This document shows, piece by piece, positions 44,533 through 54,376 of a stretch of 64,000 bases of DNA. Location: contig JAWKLJ010000001.1 in assembly GCA_041392805.1 (NCBI GenBank), positions 2,976,001-3,040,000 on the forward strand, read 5' to 3'. The position numbers were made by a program, and so were the translations under genes. The notes beneath the pieces were generated by a model, which worked only from the letters and a program-made list of their open reading frames with translations, searched no databases and was not told the DNA's origin. Position 1 is the first letter of the stretch; every line of letters starts with the position of its first letter. The stretch is from Saprospiraceae bacterium (GTDB lineage Bacteria; Bacteroidota; Bacteroidia; Chitinophagales; Saprospiraceae).

Positions 44533-47500
44533 ATGAAATCGAGAATGATTTACAAACCTGTGCAACTCATGTTGCTAATGGCTATCTATGGTGCTACTTT
44601 TCTTTCGCCATTAGGAGCCCATTCTTCTTCTAGCCACTTTATTGCGACAAGACTACTTACAGAGGTGCTTGATGATTTTAGCGAAAAATACCAGGTGTTT
44701 TTTTCCTATGATTCAAAAGCCGTACAGCATGTTATGGTAGAATTCGAATTTAATGCGCAAGAAAAGTTTGAGCCTGCTATCAATCGCTTATTAAAAAACA
44801 GCGGTTTCCATTATGAGTCCTATGGCGAAAAGTTCATTATTATTTACAAGGAAACCGAAAGAGGAAAGCGAGATACCAAGCAACTGAGGAAGCACATTCA
44901 GAAAATCGAAAAATTGGAAGCAGGAGGGAATTTAACCCTACTTCCCAAAAAAGCTCGCCCTGTAGACAACTTAGGCAATATTGCGCTTGGTTTATCCGAA
45001 TTAAATAAACTGAAGACGATCACAGGACAAGTAAAGTCTGATGAAGGTGAACCACTTATTGGGGTGAATGTATTGGCCAAAGGGTATTCTACCGGAACCA
45101 TAACAGATGTCGATGGTAAATACACCATGGAAGTAGCAGATGAAGTTACGGCCTTGGTCTTTTCCTTTATCGGCTACCGAAGCCAGGAAATAGTCATTGG
45201 CAATCGGTCTGTCATTGATGTGGTTCTAACGCTTGAATCCGAATTATTAGGAGAGGTCGTTATCACAGCATTGGGCATCCAGAAGGAATCCAAGAAATTA
45301 GGCTACGCGACTTCTAATGTATCAGCTGAAGAGATCAATGTCAACCGAAGTTCCAATTTCATGAATGCTTTGCAGGGCAAAGTAGCTGGGGTGAATATTT
45401 CATCGCTGGGGACAGGGCCTGGTGGTACTTCTAAAGTGCGTATTCGTGGCCAATCTTCTATTTCAGGACAAAACAATCCCCTGATTGTTGTCAATGGGGT
45501 GCCGATTGACAACACCAACTTCGGTACGAATCCTGGTAATAATGGTACAGATGGGGCACTCGGAACCAGTGGTGGAGGGGTTACCTCCGATGGTGGCGAC
45601 GGTCTGAATAGTATCAATCCGGATGACATTGAAAGCATGACCGTTTTGAAGGGAGCTGCCGCTGCTGCTTTGTACGGCTCCAGAGCCAAGGATGGCGTCA
45701 TTATGATTACCACTAAAACCAAAGGAGAGGGCACGGGTATTGGCGTCACCTACAATATCAATTATACCAATGAAACTCCACTGGATTTTACGGACTTTCA
45801 ATACGAATATGGCCAGGGAGAAAATGGCGTTCGGCCCACTTCGGCCAACCCTACTTCGGGTCAATGGTCATTTGGCGAAAAATTCCAGCCAGGGATGACA
45901 CAAGTGCTTTTTGATGGTGTTACGGTTCCTTACGAACCCGTTTTTGATCGGGTAAGAAAGTTTTTCCGAGACGGGCAAAATGTTAACCATTCTATTTCTT
46001 TGTCTTCTGGCGGAGAAAAAGGAGGCTTCAACTTGTCGATGTCCAATTTGAATAGCAAGGGGATTACACCAAACAATGAATTCATCCGACGAACCATCAA
46101 TTTAGGGTTCAGCTACCAGTTATCTGAAAAATTGAGTTTTTCGGGCAATGTAAACTACTCGAATGAACACATCCAAAATCCGCCTAATGTAGCAGAACAG
46201 GACAATACTATTCCTGTTGCCCTCTACAATATGGCCAATTCTATGCCGCTGGATTTATTAGATGAAAAAAAATACAATGCAGATGGAGATGAATTTGTTT
46301 ATTCCAGGTTCCGAAATCGAACCAACCCTTACTGGACGTTAGCAGAACAATTCAATGAAATTCTCCGTGACCGTATCTTTGGTAATGTATCTGTTAAATA
46401 TGACCTCTTGCCCTGGCTATATGTACAAGGCCGTATCGGGCAAGACTATTGGTCGCGCGATCAAGATTTTAATGGCTTGCCTACTGGTAAAGCTTCCTTG
46501 GGCCCTGCTCCTGCCGGTTTTGTCAATGGTACTTATCAACAAGAATCTCGAAGATTTCGGGAAACCAATATGGACCTCTTGATTTCCGCTTCCCGCGAAT
46601 TTGGCAGTTTCGGTATTGACCTAACCGCTGGTGGCAATCAAATGTACCGACGGTCGGATCGAAATCTCGTCCAGGTTACCGACTTCGTGGTTCGGGATTT
46701 ATACACTGTTCAAAATGCCCGGGTGAAAAACCCTACCTATGGTCTGTCGGAAAGAGGGGTGAACTCCCTCTATGGTTCGGCTGAAATATCTTACAAAAGA
46801 ACGCTCTATTTGAATGGAACCCTTCGTAATGACTGGTTTTCTACCCTTTCACCGGAGAATAGGAGTATTTTATATCCCTCCGTGTCTGCGAGCTATGTCT
46901 TTTCCGAATCATTTACAACTTTACCTAAATGGTTAAATTTTGGAAAAATCAGAGCTGCCTTTGCAGAGGTGGGTAGTGATACTGATGTTTCTCCTTATTC
47001 TGATGTTTTATTCTATAACATCAACGCCAACTTATTTGCGAATCCTAGCGGGGCCTTCCAACCTGTAGGCGGTTCCAATACCAGTCAATTACCTAATCCG
47101 TCCTTGCGACCAATGCGTACTTCCGAAACGGAAATTGGCATTGACCTTAGAATGTTCAACAACCGCTTAGCGATCGACTTGGCGGCATATCACAAAATAA
47201 CGAGTGATCAAATCGTTTCAGCTACCATTTCAGATGCTTCTGGTTTTGTCAATACCTTAATCAATAGTGGAGAAAGCCGAAACAGAGGGATAGAAATGCT
47301 CATTGACATTGCACCTGTCAAAAACAGCAATTTCCAGTGGAATTTCGTCTTTAATGGTTCCTACAACATTACCAAAGTATTGAGTTTATTAACGGACACC
47401 CCTGGTGATAACATCCGGGTGGGTAGTCACGTATTTAACGGATTCCTACACCATGTGGTGGGTGAAGAACTGGGACAATTGACGGGTTTTGGGTATCGAA

Positions 47501-48105
47501 GAGACGCACAGGGACGCCAGATTTTTGGCGGCAATGGAGTTCCCTTACGATCCCAGAACCTAGTTTATTTCGGAAGTGCCTTGCCCAAATGGGTGGGCGG
47601 TTTTACCAATGCCTTCAAATACAAAGGCATTCAATTCACCGCCTTAATTGATTTCAAATTGGGCCATAAAATGATGTCTGGTACCAATTTCAATTTGACT
47701 CGTCATGGGTTGCACAAAATGACACTTCCTGGTAGAGAAACAGGGGTCATTGGTGAAGGTGTAAATGAGCAAGGCGAGACCAATACGGTAGCAGCAGGAT
47801 CTCAGCAGTACTGGGAAGTCGTCCGTTCACAGCAATTGGTAGAACCTATTGTTTACGATGCAGGGTACTGGAAACTACGCCAAATCACCATTGGTTATGA
47901 TTTCACCCGTTTCTTATCGGATAAATTCCCTGTAAAATCAGTCGTATTGAGCGCCGTAGCCAATAATGTTGCTATGTTAAAAAAATGGGTACCCAATATT
48001 GATCCCGAAACCTTTGGTTTCTCTTCCGACAATGTTGTTGGTCTGGAATCAACAGGTGTGCCATCTACCAGAAGCATTGGATTTAACCTCAACATTAAAT
48101 TTTAA
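44533..48105 (+). CDS. SusC/RagA-type TonB-dependent transporter with STN domain
   Basis: An 1190-residue outer-membrane transporter. A signal peptide is followed by an STN signalling domain at about 40-110 (VLDDFSEKYQVFFSYDSKAV). A CarboxypepD_reg-like domain lies at about 160-240 (TGQVKSDEGEPLIGVNVLAK). The plug begins near 260 (ALQGKVAGVNISSLGTGPGG, VRIRGQSSI, LIVVNGVPIDN) and the beta barrel runs to the end. It imports an oligosaccharide or other ligand captured by SusD, driven by TonB. The STN domain links it to the FecR/sigma pair upstream. The cargo cannot be inferred; no glycosidase is in the locus. Confidence 0.95.
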   Translation: MKSRMIYKPVQLMLLMAIYGATFLSPLGAHSSSSHFIATRLLTEVLDDFSEKYQVFFSYDSKAVQHVMVEFEFNAQEKFEPAINRLLKNSGFHYESYGEKFIIIYKETERGKRDTKQLRKHIQKIEKLEAGGNLTLLPKKARPVDNLGNIALGLSELNKLKTITGQVKSDEGEPLIGVNVLAKGYSTGTITDVDGKYTMEVADEVTALVFSFIGYRSQEIVIGNRSVIDVVLTLESELLGEVVITALGIQKESKKLGYATSNVSAEEINVNRSSNFMNALQGKVAGVNISSLGTGPGGTSKVRIRGQSSISGQNNPLIVVNGVPIDNTNFGTNPGNNGTDGALGTSGGGVTSDGGDGLNSINPDDIESMTVLKGAAAAALYGSRAKDGVIMITTKTKGEGTGIGVTYNINYTNETPLDFTDFQYEYGQGENGVRPTSANPTSGQWSFGEKFQPGMTQVLFDGVTVPYEPVFDRVRKFFRDGQNVNHSISLSSGGEKGGFNLSMSNLNSKGITPNNEFIRRTINLGFSYQLSEKLSFSGNVNYSNEHIQNPPNVAEQDNTIPVALYNMANSMPLDLLDEKKYNADGDEFVYSRFRNRTNPYWTLAEQFNEILRDRIFGNVSVKYDLLPWLYVQGRIGQDYWSRDQDFNGLPTGKASLGPAPAGFVNGTYQQESRRFRETNMDLLISASREFGSFGIDLTAGGNQMYRRSDRNLVQVTDFVVRDLYTVQNARVKNPTYGLSERGVNSLYGSAEISYKRTLYLNGTLRNDWFSTLSPENRSILYPSVSASYVFSESFTTLPKWLNFGKIRAAFAEVGSDTDVSPYSDVLFYNINANLFANPSGAFQPVGGSNTSQLPNPSLRPMRTSETEIGIDLRMFNNRLAIDLAAYHKITSDQIVSATISDASGFVNTLINSGESRNRGIEMLIDIAPVKNSNFQWNFVFNGSYNITKVLSLLTDTPGDNIRVGSHVFNGFLHHVVGEELGQLTGFGYRRDAQGRQIFGGNGVPLRSQNLVYFGSALPKWVGGFTNAFKYKGIQFTALIDFKLGHKMMSGTNFNLTRHGLHKMTLPGRETGVIGEGVNEQGETNTVAAGSQQYWEVVRSQQLVEPIVYDAGYWKLRQITIGYDFTRFLSDKFPVKSVVLSAVANNVAMLKKWVPNIDPETFGFSSDNVVGLESTGVPSTRSIGFNLNIKF

Positions 48106-48116
48106 AACCAATCATC

Positions 48117-49646
48117 ATGAAAAATAGTTTTTTTAAATATAGTGCGATCATCCTTTGTCTGTTGTTCACCTTTTCCTGTGATGATGGCTTTGATGAATTA
48201 AATACCAATGAGGTCGACCCTACTGCTATCGACCCCGCTTTTATCTTAAACAATGCCATTATCGGCCTCTCTTTTTCTGGTGGCCCGCTGATATACGACA
48301 TTGGCATCGTTCAGCAAATTATTTCGCCCAACTCTGGGGTGATCACTGGCGCTAATTTCAACCAGGACAACCGCAATTCTACGGAAGATATGTGGATTGA
48401 CTATTACCGTGATGTCATCAAACATACGAGAGACCTCATTGATCAATTAGAAGATAAGCCAGGAAGAAGCAACCTGATTCAAATGGGGCGCATCATCCAG
48501 TCTTATGCCTTTATGGTCTTAACTGATACCTACGGTGATATTCCCTACTCAGATGGTGGCCAAGGGTTTACCAATCAAATCGTTTTCCCGAAATATGACG
48601 CACAACAAGATATCTATCCTGCTATTATCCAAGAATTAAAGGATGCTGTGAGTAGTTTGACTGCCGCAGGTGGGACCGAATCAAGTGAGGTGCTTTATGG
48701 CGGAGATATCGAAAAATGGAAACGTTTGGGGAATTCGCTTTTACTCCGCGCTGGCATGCGTTTATCAAAAGTAGACCCTGGCCAGGCCCAACAGGTTGTT
48801 CAGAGTGCCTTTCAAGCGGGGCTTATGCAATCTAATGCCGATAATTTTGTCATAAAACATGACAATAACTACAGAAATGGGTTTGGTATTACCCTGAATG
48901 GTACAGAAGCCAATAACTTTTATCTGGTATCATCCTTTGTGGATTACCTCAAAAGCACCAATGATCCAAGGTTAAGTGCCATCGCGGTCAGGTACGTAGG
49001 TGCTGCTTCGGGCCCTCAACAGAAACCGGATATCGCCTCCAATGATCCTTCGCTGCAAATCGGAATGCCAATGGGACACGACAATAATTCCATCGGAGCG
49101 GTAGCCGCCAATTTAGGGCTGGCCAGTTTTTACGATTTTAGTCAAGCCGACCGATTGCGGGTAGCGAAAGTCGATGCGCCTATGTTTCTCCTTACCTATG
49201 CTCAAACGCAATTGTTATTGGCCGAAGCTGCCAGCAGAGGATGGGTTACAGGAGATGCCGCCACCTTCTACAACAATGGGGTCCGGGCGCACATGGAGCA
49301 AATGGCCGAACACGATTCTGGTTCGGCTATTCCTACCGCAGAGATAGACGATTACCTGACTAAAAACCCATATAATAGTGCTAATGCATTAGAACAGATC
49401 AATTCGCAATATTGGGTGGCTTCATTTATGAATAGCCCTGAAGCCTTTGCTAATTTCAGGAGAAGTGGTTTTCCTGCTTTAGCGCCCAATCCATTTCCCG
49501 GTCAAGATTTAACTAGTGAGCCCTTTATCAGAAGGCTGACCTACCCTTCCTCTGAAATTGGTGTCAACAAAGAAAATGTCGATGTTGCCATCGGTCGAAT
49601 GGGGCCAGATATTTTAGATACCCGGGTTTGGTGGGATAAAAAGTAA
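48117..49646 (+). CDS. SusD/RagB-type surface lipoprotein
   Basis: A 509-residue lipoprotein (lipobox FTFSC, Cys21) of the SusD-like_2 group. It has DGFDELNTNEVDPTAID after the lipid anchor, helical TPR-like parts (RIIQSYAFMVLTDTYGDIPY), and the characteristic late LLLAEAASRGWV and NVDVAIGRMGPD segments. It caps the SusC barrel at the cell surface and binds the ligand. It begins 11 bp after the susC stop. The last gene likely linked to the locus is the enolase-superfamily enzyme at 49921, after a repeat-rich 274-bp gap. Confidence 0.93.
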   Translation: MKNSFFKYSAIILCLLFTFSCDDGFDELNTNEVDPTAIDPAFILNNAIIGLSFSGGPLIYDIGIVQQIISPNSGVITGANFNQDNRNSTEDMWIDYYRDVIKHTRDLIDQLEDKPGRSNLIQMGRIIQSYAFMVLTDTYGDIPYSDGGQGFTNQIVFPKYDAQQDIYPAIIQELKDAVSSLTAAGGTESSEVLYGGDIEKWKRLGNSLLLRAGMRLSKVDPGQAQQVVQSAFQAGLMQSNADNFVIKHDNNYRNGFGITLNGTEANNFYLVSSFVDYLKSTNDPRLSAIAVRYVGAASGPQQKPDIASNDPSLQIGMPMGHDNNSIGAVAANLGLASFYDFSQADRLRVAKVDAPMFLLTYAQTQLLLAEAASRGWVTGDAATFYNNGVRAHMEQMAEHDSGSAIPTAEIDDYLTKNPYNSANALEQINSQYWVASFMNSPEAFANFRRSGFPALAPNPFPGQDLTSEPFIRRLTYPSSEIGVNKENVDVAIGRMGPDILDTRVWWDKK

Positions 49647-49680
49647 AGTCGGGAAGTAGCAATGGCCCAAGCAAAAGCCT

Positions 49681-49762
49681 AGCCAATTCCAATCCCGTAG
49701 GGATTCAATATCGGTAGCGCTAGCCATTTCCAATCCCATCGGGATTCAATATCGTTAGCGCC
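49681..49762. repeat. Two tandem 41-bp repeats with ATCCC/GGGAT palindrome
   Basis: Units 49681-49721 and 49722-49762 differ at about six positions. Each contains CCAATCCC, a short spacer and GGGATTCAATATCG. They lie just after the SusD stop codon. The palindrome-in-direct-repeat form resembles extragenic repeats known from other Bacteroidota. Confidence 0.75.
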
Positions 49763-49785
49763 ACCTTCTGATGGTAGCTCAAGGG

Positions 49786-49877
49786 GAAGTTGGAAGTGCG
49801 AAGTGCGAAGTGGGAAAAGTGCGCTCCTTAGCCTTTCCGACTTTCGACTTTCGACTTTCAACTTCCGACTTTTTACC
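49786..49877. repeat. Dispersed extragenic repeat, copy A
   Basis: A stretch built from GAAGTGCGAAGTGG-type and CTTTCGACTTTCGACTT-type short runs that are roughly complementary to each other, with GCGCTCCTTAGCCTTTCCGA in the middle. The centre reappears as GCGCCCCTGAGCCTTTCCGA at 55747-55766. It lies before the enolase-superfamily gene. Confidence 0.6.
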
Positions 49878-49920
49878 GAAGATAATTCGACTGATTTGTT
49901 TCATTCAAAAAAAAAGCGTC

Positions 49921-51312
49921 ATGAATAAACCACAAAACGAAAACCGTCGCAGTTTTATCCAAAAACTAGGCCTAGGAGGTCTCAGTCTAGCAGGCATGTC
50001 TATGACGCCGATTGAAGACCAATTAGCCTACACAACCCAAAAAGTAAACAGGTATTCCGGCCCCTCCGATCTAAAAATAACGGATATGAGAATAGCCGAG
50101 ATCGGTGGGGTCGTTTTTCGAACGCCCATTGTCCGTATTTATACAAACCAGGGCATCATTGGCCACGGAGATGTGCGTGATGGGGCAGCCAAGGAATATG
50201 CGCTGTTCTTGAAGAGTAGGTTGCTTGGGGAGAATCCTTGTAACGTAGAAAGGCTTTTCAAGATCATCAGCCAGTTTGGCCACCACGGACGCCAGGGAGG
50301 CGGTGTGTCAGGTGTAGAAATGGCCCTTTGGGATTTAGTGGGTAAGGCCTACAACGTGCCTGTTTACCAATTGCTTGGCGGTAAATACCGAGACCAGGTC
50401 AGGGTTTATTGTGATACCACCACTTCTCCCGATCCACAGGAATATGCCAAACGTATGCAGGCTCGGATTGATAAGGGGTATACGGCATTAAAGATGGATA
50501 TTGGCATCAACCTGCTCAGAAACATTCCTGGTGCCCTCATCAATATGCCTAATGAAAAATTTGACCCCTACAAACATGAATACCGTAACTATAACCTGAC
50601 CAAACACCCTTTCACCAGGGTACAGATTACCGATAAGGGTATTGAGCGCCTTTGTGAATTCCTAGAGGTGATGCGCAATCAAATCGGTTATGAAATCCCG
50701 ATGGGAACCGATCACTGGGGGCATTTCGGGGTTAATGAAGCCATCAAGATTGCGCGTGCCGTAGAGAAATACAACCTGGCCTATATTGAGGATATTATCC
50801 CCTGGCAGTTTACGGACCAATGGAAGGAAATCACCATGTCGACCACCACGCCCACCCAAACGGGTGAAGACATCTATATGTTGTATGGTGGATTTAAAGA
50901 ATTGATAGATAAGCGCGCCGTTGACATCGTTCACCCCGATCCGAATACGGCCGGAGGCATCTTGGAAACCAAGCGGATAGGCGATTATGCGTCTTTGAAT
51001 GGTGTCGGATTTATGCTTCACCATGCAGCGGGTCCGGTCTCCTTCCTTGGGTCAGTCCACAGCGCCGCCGCTACCGAAAACTTCATGTGGCTGGAACACC
51101 ATGCCGTCGACAACCCTAGATTTGAAGACCTGGTGACCGGTATCGAAAAGCCGATCGTCCAGAATGGCTATGTCAAGGTGCCCGAAAAACCAGGGATCGG
51201 AGTAGAACTCAATGAGGATGTCGTGAAGGAATTCATTATTGAAGGACAAATGATGTTTGCGCCTACTCCAGAGTGGAATGAAATTCGTGCTTGGGACAGG
51301 TTGTGGAGTTAA
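49921..51312 (+). CDS. Mandelate racemase/muconate-lactonizing family enzyme, Tat-exported
   Basis: From the ATG at 49921 the protein has 463 residues and a Tat leader (NRRSFIQKLG, residues 8-17); the longer frame to 49771 runs through the dispersed repeat. The enolase-superfamily body has a capping domain and a barrel with KMDIGI, GTDHWGHF, YIEDIIPW, TGEDIYM and HPDPNTAGG, which supply the metal ligands Asp, Glu and Glu/Asp. HHAAGP probably carries an acid/base His. Such enzymes dehydrate sugar acids or racemise acids. Export by Tat is unusual for the family. Position behind SusC/SusD suggests work on the imported compound (inference). Confidence 0.85.
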   Translation: MNKPQNENRRSFIQKLGLGGLSLAGMSMTPIEDQLAYTTQKVNRYSGPSDLKITDMRIAEIGGVVFRTPIVRIYTNQGIIGHGDVRDGAAKEYALFLKSRLLGENPCNVERLFKIISQFGHHGRQGGGVSGVEMALWDLVGKAYNVPVYQLLGGKYRDQVRVYCDTTTSPDPQEYAKRMQARIDKGYTALKMDIGINLLRNIPGALINMPNEKFDPYKHEYRNYNLTKHPFTRVQITDKGIERLCEFLEVMRNQIGYEIPMGTDHWGHFGVNEAIKIARAVEKYNLAYIEDIIPWQFTDQWKEITMSTTTPTQTGEDIYMLYGGFKELIDKRAVDIVHPDPNTAGGILETKRIGDYASLNGVGFMLHHAAGPVSFLGSVHSAAATENFMWLEHHAVDNPRFEDLVTGIEKPIVQNGYVKVPEKPGIGVELNEDVVKEFIIEGQMMFAPTPEWNEIRAWDRLWS

Positions 51313-51360
51313 GTTGTTTGAGTTTAACTTGCGTCCCAAAGCGAGTAGGTTGTTTGGACG

Positions 51361-51391
51361 GGAGGTATTGGAGGTTTAGAGGTATTGGAGG
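51361..51391. repeat. Direct repeat of GAGGTATTGGAGG
   Basis: GGAGGTATTGGAGG (51361-51374) and TAGAGGTATTGGAGG (51377-51391) stand side by side. The complementary CTCCAATATCT lies at 51417-51427, giving a weak hairpin. The same core forms the terminator stem at 23573-23620, so it is a small dispersed repeat. Confidence 0.6.
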
Positions 51392-51538
51392 TTGAATACT
51401 TTCATTACGCTACTGCTCCAATATCTTTCTGCCCTCCAAAATACGGCGTCGAATTCAATATTCGTACGTTCCTTAATTTTTGCAAAGTGTATCAAGCGCT
51501 TGTCTAAGATTTGCGTTATTTATGGTATTTTGCGTCAA

Positions 51539-52264
51539 ATGACAAGCATCACTAAAAAAGGGGATCTAAAAATAACACTCGATTTTTGTCTGGAACAATA
51601 TCGCGCTAAGGGGATGTCTGCTTTTATTTCAGCTTTCCAAAGCAACATATTGGCTTGCAAAATCAGGTTTCCACTATTGGAGTATTGTGCTGAAGAAATG
51701 TATGTTAGTTTTGAGGACGAGGTGCATATTGCTATTTGTGATCGAATTGCGCCCTTAAAAACGATAGGCGGAAATGTCATTTTGGGTATACTCCTCAAAA
51801 AACGATTGGCCAATCATTTTGAAGAATCCATTTCAAAAGCAGCAGACTATATTGTAGTCGGTGATGAATGGTTTTGCAGTGATATCATTGGAGAACGCGT
51901 GCAGGGGAATGCCATTCTTTTGTATCCGAAAAAAGCCTTGCCTGCTTTATGGGCACTAGCCAAACATGACAGCAACTGGGTCGTTCGATCGATCGGCGCA
52001 GCTTGTCATTTGGCGACTAAAAGAGGCTTGAAAAAAACGGTCGCTATCAATGTATTTGAACTATTACTACACCTTGGAGGTAGCAAAGATTATCAAATAC
52101 AGCGAGGGATTGGTTGGGCGGCTAAAACTATGGCCAAATTTCATCCTGACATCATCACGCAGTACTCGGAAAAAATTCAGGCCGAAGACATCGGAAATTG
52201 GTTTAGGCGAAAGGTAAATATTGGTTTAGAAAGATATCGGTATGGCCAAGGAGAGGGAGGTTAA
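51539..52264 (+). CDS. HEAT-repeat protein, DNA alkylation repair-like
   Basis: A 241-residue helical protein from the ATG at 51539; codons upstream of it look non-coding. Segments such as PALWALAKHDSNWVVRSIGA, ACHLATKRG and DYQIQRGIGWAAKTMAKFHP have the Trp-Val-Arg and Gly-Trp-Ala patterns of AlkC/AlkD-type HEAT repeats, which bind DNA with alkylated bases. It is shorter than many AlkD proteins, and the catalytic Asp/Trp set cannot be assigned with certainty. Its end overlaps the SPL-type radical SAM gene by 23 bp, so both are translated from one mRNA, and the partner's DNA-repair family supports the call. Confidence 0.55.
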   Translation: MTSITKKGDLKITLDFCLEQYRAKGMSAFISAFQSNILACKIRFPLLEYCAEEMYVSFEDEVHIAICDRIAPLKTIGGNVILGILLKKRLANHFEESISKAADYIVVGDEWFCSDIIGERVQGNAILLYPKKALPALWALAKHDSNWVVRSIGAACHLATKRGLKKTVAINVFELLLHLGGSKDYQIQRGIGWAAKTMAKFHPDIITQYSEKIQAEDIGNWFRRKVNIGLERYRYGQGEGG

Positions 52265-53129
52265 ATCGATATTGAATAAAACCAAAAAAAGGGATACCTG
52301 GTTTTTGGACGACTATACCCTCAACATGTATAGTGGCTGTTCCTTTAACTGCCTTTATTGTTACATTCGGGGCAGCAAGTATGGTACTCATATGGAGCGA
52401 AACCTGGGGGTCAAAACGAACGCCATTGCCCTACTCGATAAGCAATTGGCTGCCAGGGCGAAAAAAAAGCAATATGGCATCATTGTCGTATCTTCTGCTA
52501 CCGATCCGTATCTTCAATTTGAGGAAACCTATCAATTGACCAAACAAGCCTTGGAGATCATTGCCAAGCATCGCTTTCCTGTTCATATCATTACCAAATC
52601 CGATTTGGTGATCAGAGATTTTGATATCCTCGAAGAGATTGATCAAACCGCCATCTTGCCTGATGACCTCCAAAATCAATTGGGGCGAGGGACCATCATC
52701 ACTTTTTCTTTTTCCACTATAGATGAAGGCATTGGACAGATTTTCGAGCCGGGAGCTCCCAGCCCCCTCATCAGGCTCCGGGCACTCAAGGCCGCCAAGG
52801 AGCGCAATTTCCTTAGCGGTGTCAGCATGATGCCACTGATTCCTTATGTTTCGGACACGGGCGCACATTTGGAGGAAATGTTTGCTTCATTTAAAACGCA
52901 CGGCGCAGATTATATCTTCCCAGCTACCCTTACCTTATTTGGCAACCAGGCGGCAGATAGTCGCCCCCTGGTGTTTAGAGCCATCGAAAAGCATTATCCT
53001 CACTTATTGCCCAAATACCAAAAGATTTTTCAGAATAGCCATGAATTACCACGGTATTACCGAGACGCTTTTTATCGCAAAATGAAAGAATTGGGGCAAA
53101 AATACGGTATTAGGGATAGGATTATTTAG
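52242..53129 (+). CDS. SPL-family radical SAM protein (DNA photoproduct lyase-like)
   Basis: A 295-residue radical SAM enzyme with the cluster cysteines Cys33, Cys37 and Cys40 (CSFNCLYC). SSATDPYLQFEE and VHIITKSDLVIRD are typical of the spore-photoproduct-lyase-like "DNA repair photolyase" family. True SplB repairs the thymine dimer of spores; homologues in non-spore formers like this one have unknown substrates. It starts inside the HEAT-repeat gene (23-bp overlap), pointing to coupled translation. The second half ends with a helical, basic segment (YYRDAFYRKMKELGQKYG). Confidence 0.85.
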   Translation: MAKEREVKSILNKTKKRDTWFLDDYTLNMYSGCSFNCLYCYIRGSKYGTHMERNLGVKTNAIALLDKQLAARAKKKQYGIIVVSSATDPYLQFEETYQLTKQALEIIAKHRFPVHIITKSDLVIRDFDILEEIDQTAILPDDLQNQLGRGTIITFSFSTIDEGIGQIFEPGAPSPLIRLRALKAAKERNFLSGVSMMPLIPYVSDTGAHLEEMFASFKTHGADYIFPATLTLFGNQAADSRPLVFRAIEKHYPHLLPKYQKIFQNSHELPRYYRDAFYRKMKELGQKYGIRDRII

Positions 53130-53225
53130 CAGTGTTCACAAAAAACGGTCACAGCTTCAGGCTATTCCAAAGCATCTTTTGTTGTTTTTTCAGGTAACTA
53201 CCAGACCAAGTAGGGCAAACCCTTG

Positions 53226-53555
53226 TTATTTTGTTTTCTTCTTCTTGGGCTTGGGCGCAGGAAGTTCTTTGATGGTAATGTCCACCAAATGACTCAGCCA
53301 TTCCCGGTCTTCCAGTTTATCTTCTATCAGAAAACAGGGTTTGGCTCCTGGGTAAGGAGGCGCTTCGACCGGATTTTGAATAAAATCTCTCCCCCCTTTC
53401 GTGGGTTTGATGAATAATTTATTATCGCAGATCAATGCAAAGATTTTCTTATCCGAGAATACCCCATATTCTCCAAACATTTTTTTGACAGTGATTTCAC
53501 TAGGATGTTCAATTTGGTCCAAAACGAAAGCTGCAAATTCTTTATCTGATGCCAT
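53226..53555 (-). CDS. TfoX N-terminal domain protein
   Basis: A 109-residue protein of the TfoX/Sxy N-terminal family, with KKMFGEYGVFSDKKIFALIC, then LFIKPTKGGRDFI and a middle PPYPGAKPCFLIEDKLED. A lysine-rich tail (KPKKKKTK) follows. In Proteobacteria the TfoX family regulates competence; in Bacteroidota these single-domain proteins have no established role. It is convergent with the SPL-type gene. Upstream (53556-53771) I see no gene or clear promoter. Confidence 0.85.
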   Translation of the reverse strand: MASDKEFAAFVLDQIEHPSEITVKKMFGEYGVFSDKKIFALICDNKLFIKPTKGGRDFIQNPVEAPPYPGAKPCFLIEDKLEDREWLSHLVDITIKELPAPKPKKKKTK

Positions 53556-53771
53556 TGTTTATGGTTATGATGCGGGTGACAATTCAAATAGGGTTAATTG
53601 CATTTTTTTTTGACTCATCTCACCGCTTTACGATCAAAAACCCTTTTTACCATTCTTATAAAAAATGAAAACTAAATCTTCCCTAATTAGCACAAATTTT
53701 GTCAATTTTCCTAACACTAATGTTCCTTTATAAGACCATAATGAGAAAAAAGATGCACAACATGCCGGAGG

Positions 53772-54299
53772 CTAGGAATTTGTTTTCAAGGCTGCTCGTT
53801 CTTTTAATAAAAATACAATCCACCCAGCAATCGTAATCGTCAACAAACCATAACCGATTCCGGGAAGCGTGTCGGATGTATCAATACCATACCCCAAATA
53901 GAACCGGGTGGCAGCTATCAAAAAAATAAGAGCTGATAGGAGTCCAGTAATTCTAGTCCAGGTCACAAACTTGGGAGGAAAACAAACAAGTGCAAACCCT
54001 ACTGCATAAAAAAGCATACATCCGGCAAAAGCAGAGAGGGAAGTTGCTTCATCTGCCGCAGCATTGAGGGTTGAAATCGCTTCGCCAATGGCAAATAACA
54101 AAAAGCCGGTAGCTAATAAGTCATTTTGCTCTCTCAAAAACTTGACTGCGAGTAGAGACAGTCCAGCAGTGAACCCTACACCGCTAATAACAAACAAACA
54201 CAATTGCGTAATAGGTGATGTAAATAACAAGCCAGACATCCCGAATATTGCGCCAATAGCCAATCCAATGGATGCCAAAAGATTTACTTGATTTTTCAT
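53772..54299 (-). CDS. Five- to six-span membrane protein of unknown function
   Basis: A 175-residue protein from the ATG at 54299. Spans are predicted at about 5-27, 31-52, 62-80, 88-107, 116-135 and 145-165, with small loops. I see no transporter signature or conserved polar residues in the spans and do not recognise a family. The longer open frame (to 54383) overlaps the AraC gene end and adds a non-leader segment, so the inner ATG is preferred. It is encoded just downstream of the AraC-type regulator and may be under its control. Confidence 0.6.
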   Translation of the reverse strand: MKNQVNLLASIGLAIGAIFGMSGLLFTSPITQLCLFVISGVGFTAGLSLLAVKFLREQNDLLATGFLLFAIGEAISTLNAAADEATSLSAFAGCMLFYAVGFALVCFPPKFVTWTRITGLLSALIFLIAATRFYLGYGIDTSDTLPGIGYGLLTITIAGWIVFLLKERAALKTNS

Positions 54300-54376
54300 G
54301 ATTGCTACATTTTGTGGATGAATAATGCACAAATGTAGTTCGGACCATCCTTTTAAAATTGTACAGGAGTAACATG

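Noticed and set aside
49681..49762. Possible CRISPR array
   Set aside because: Only two adjacent 41-bp units without spacers and no cas genes.
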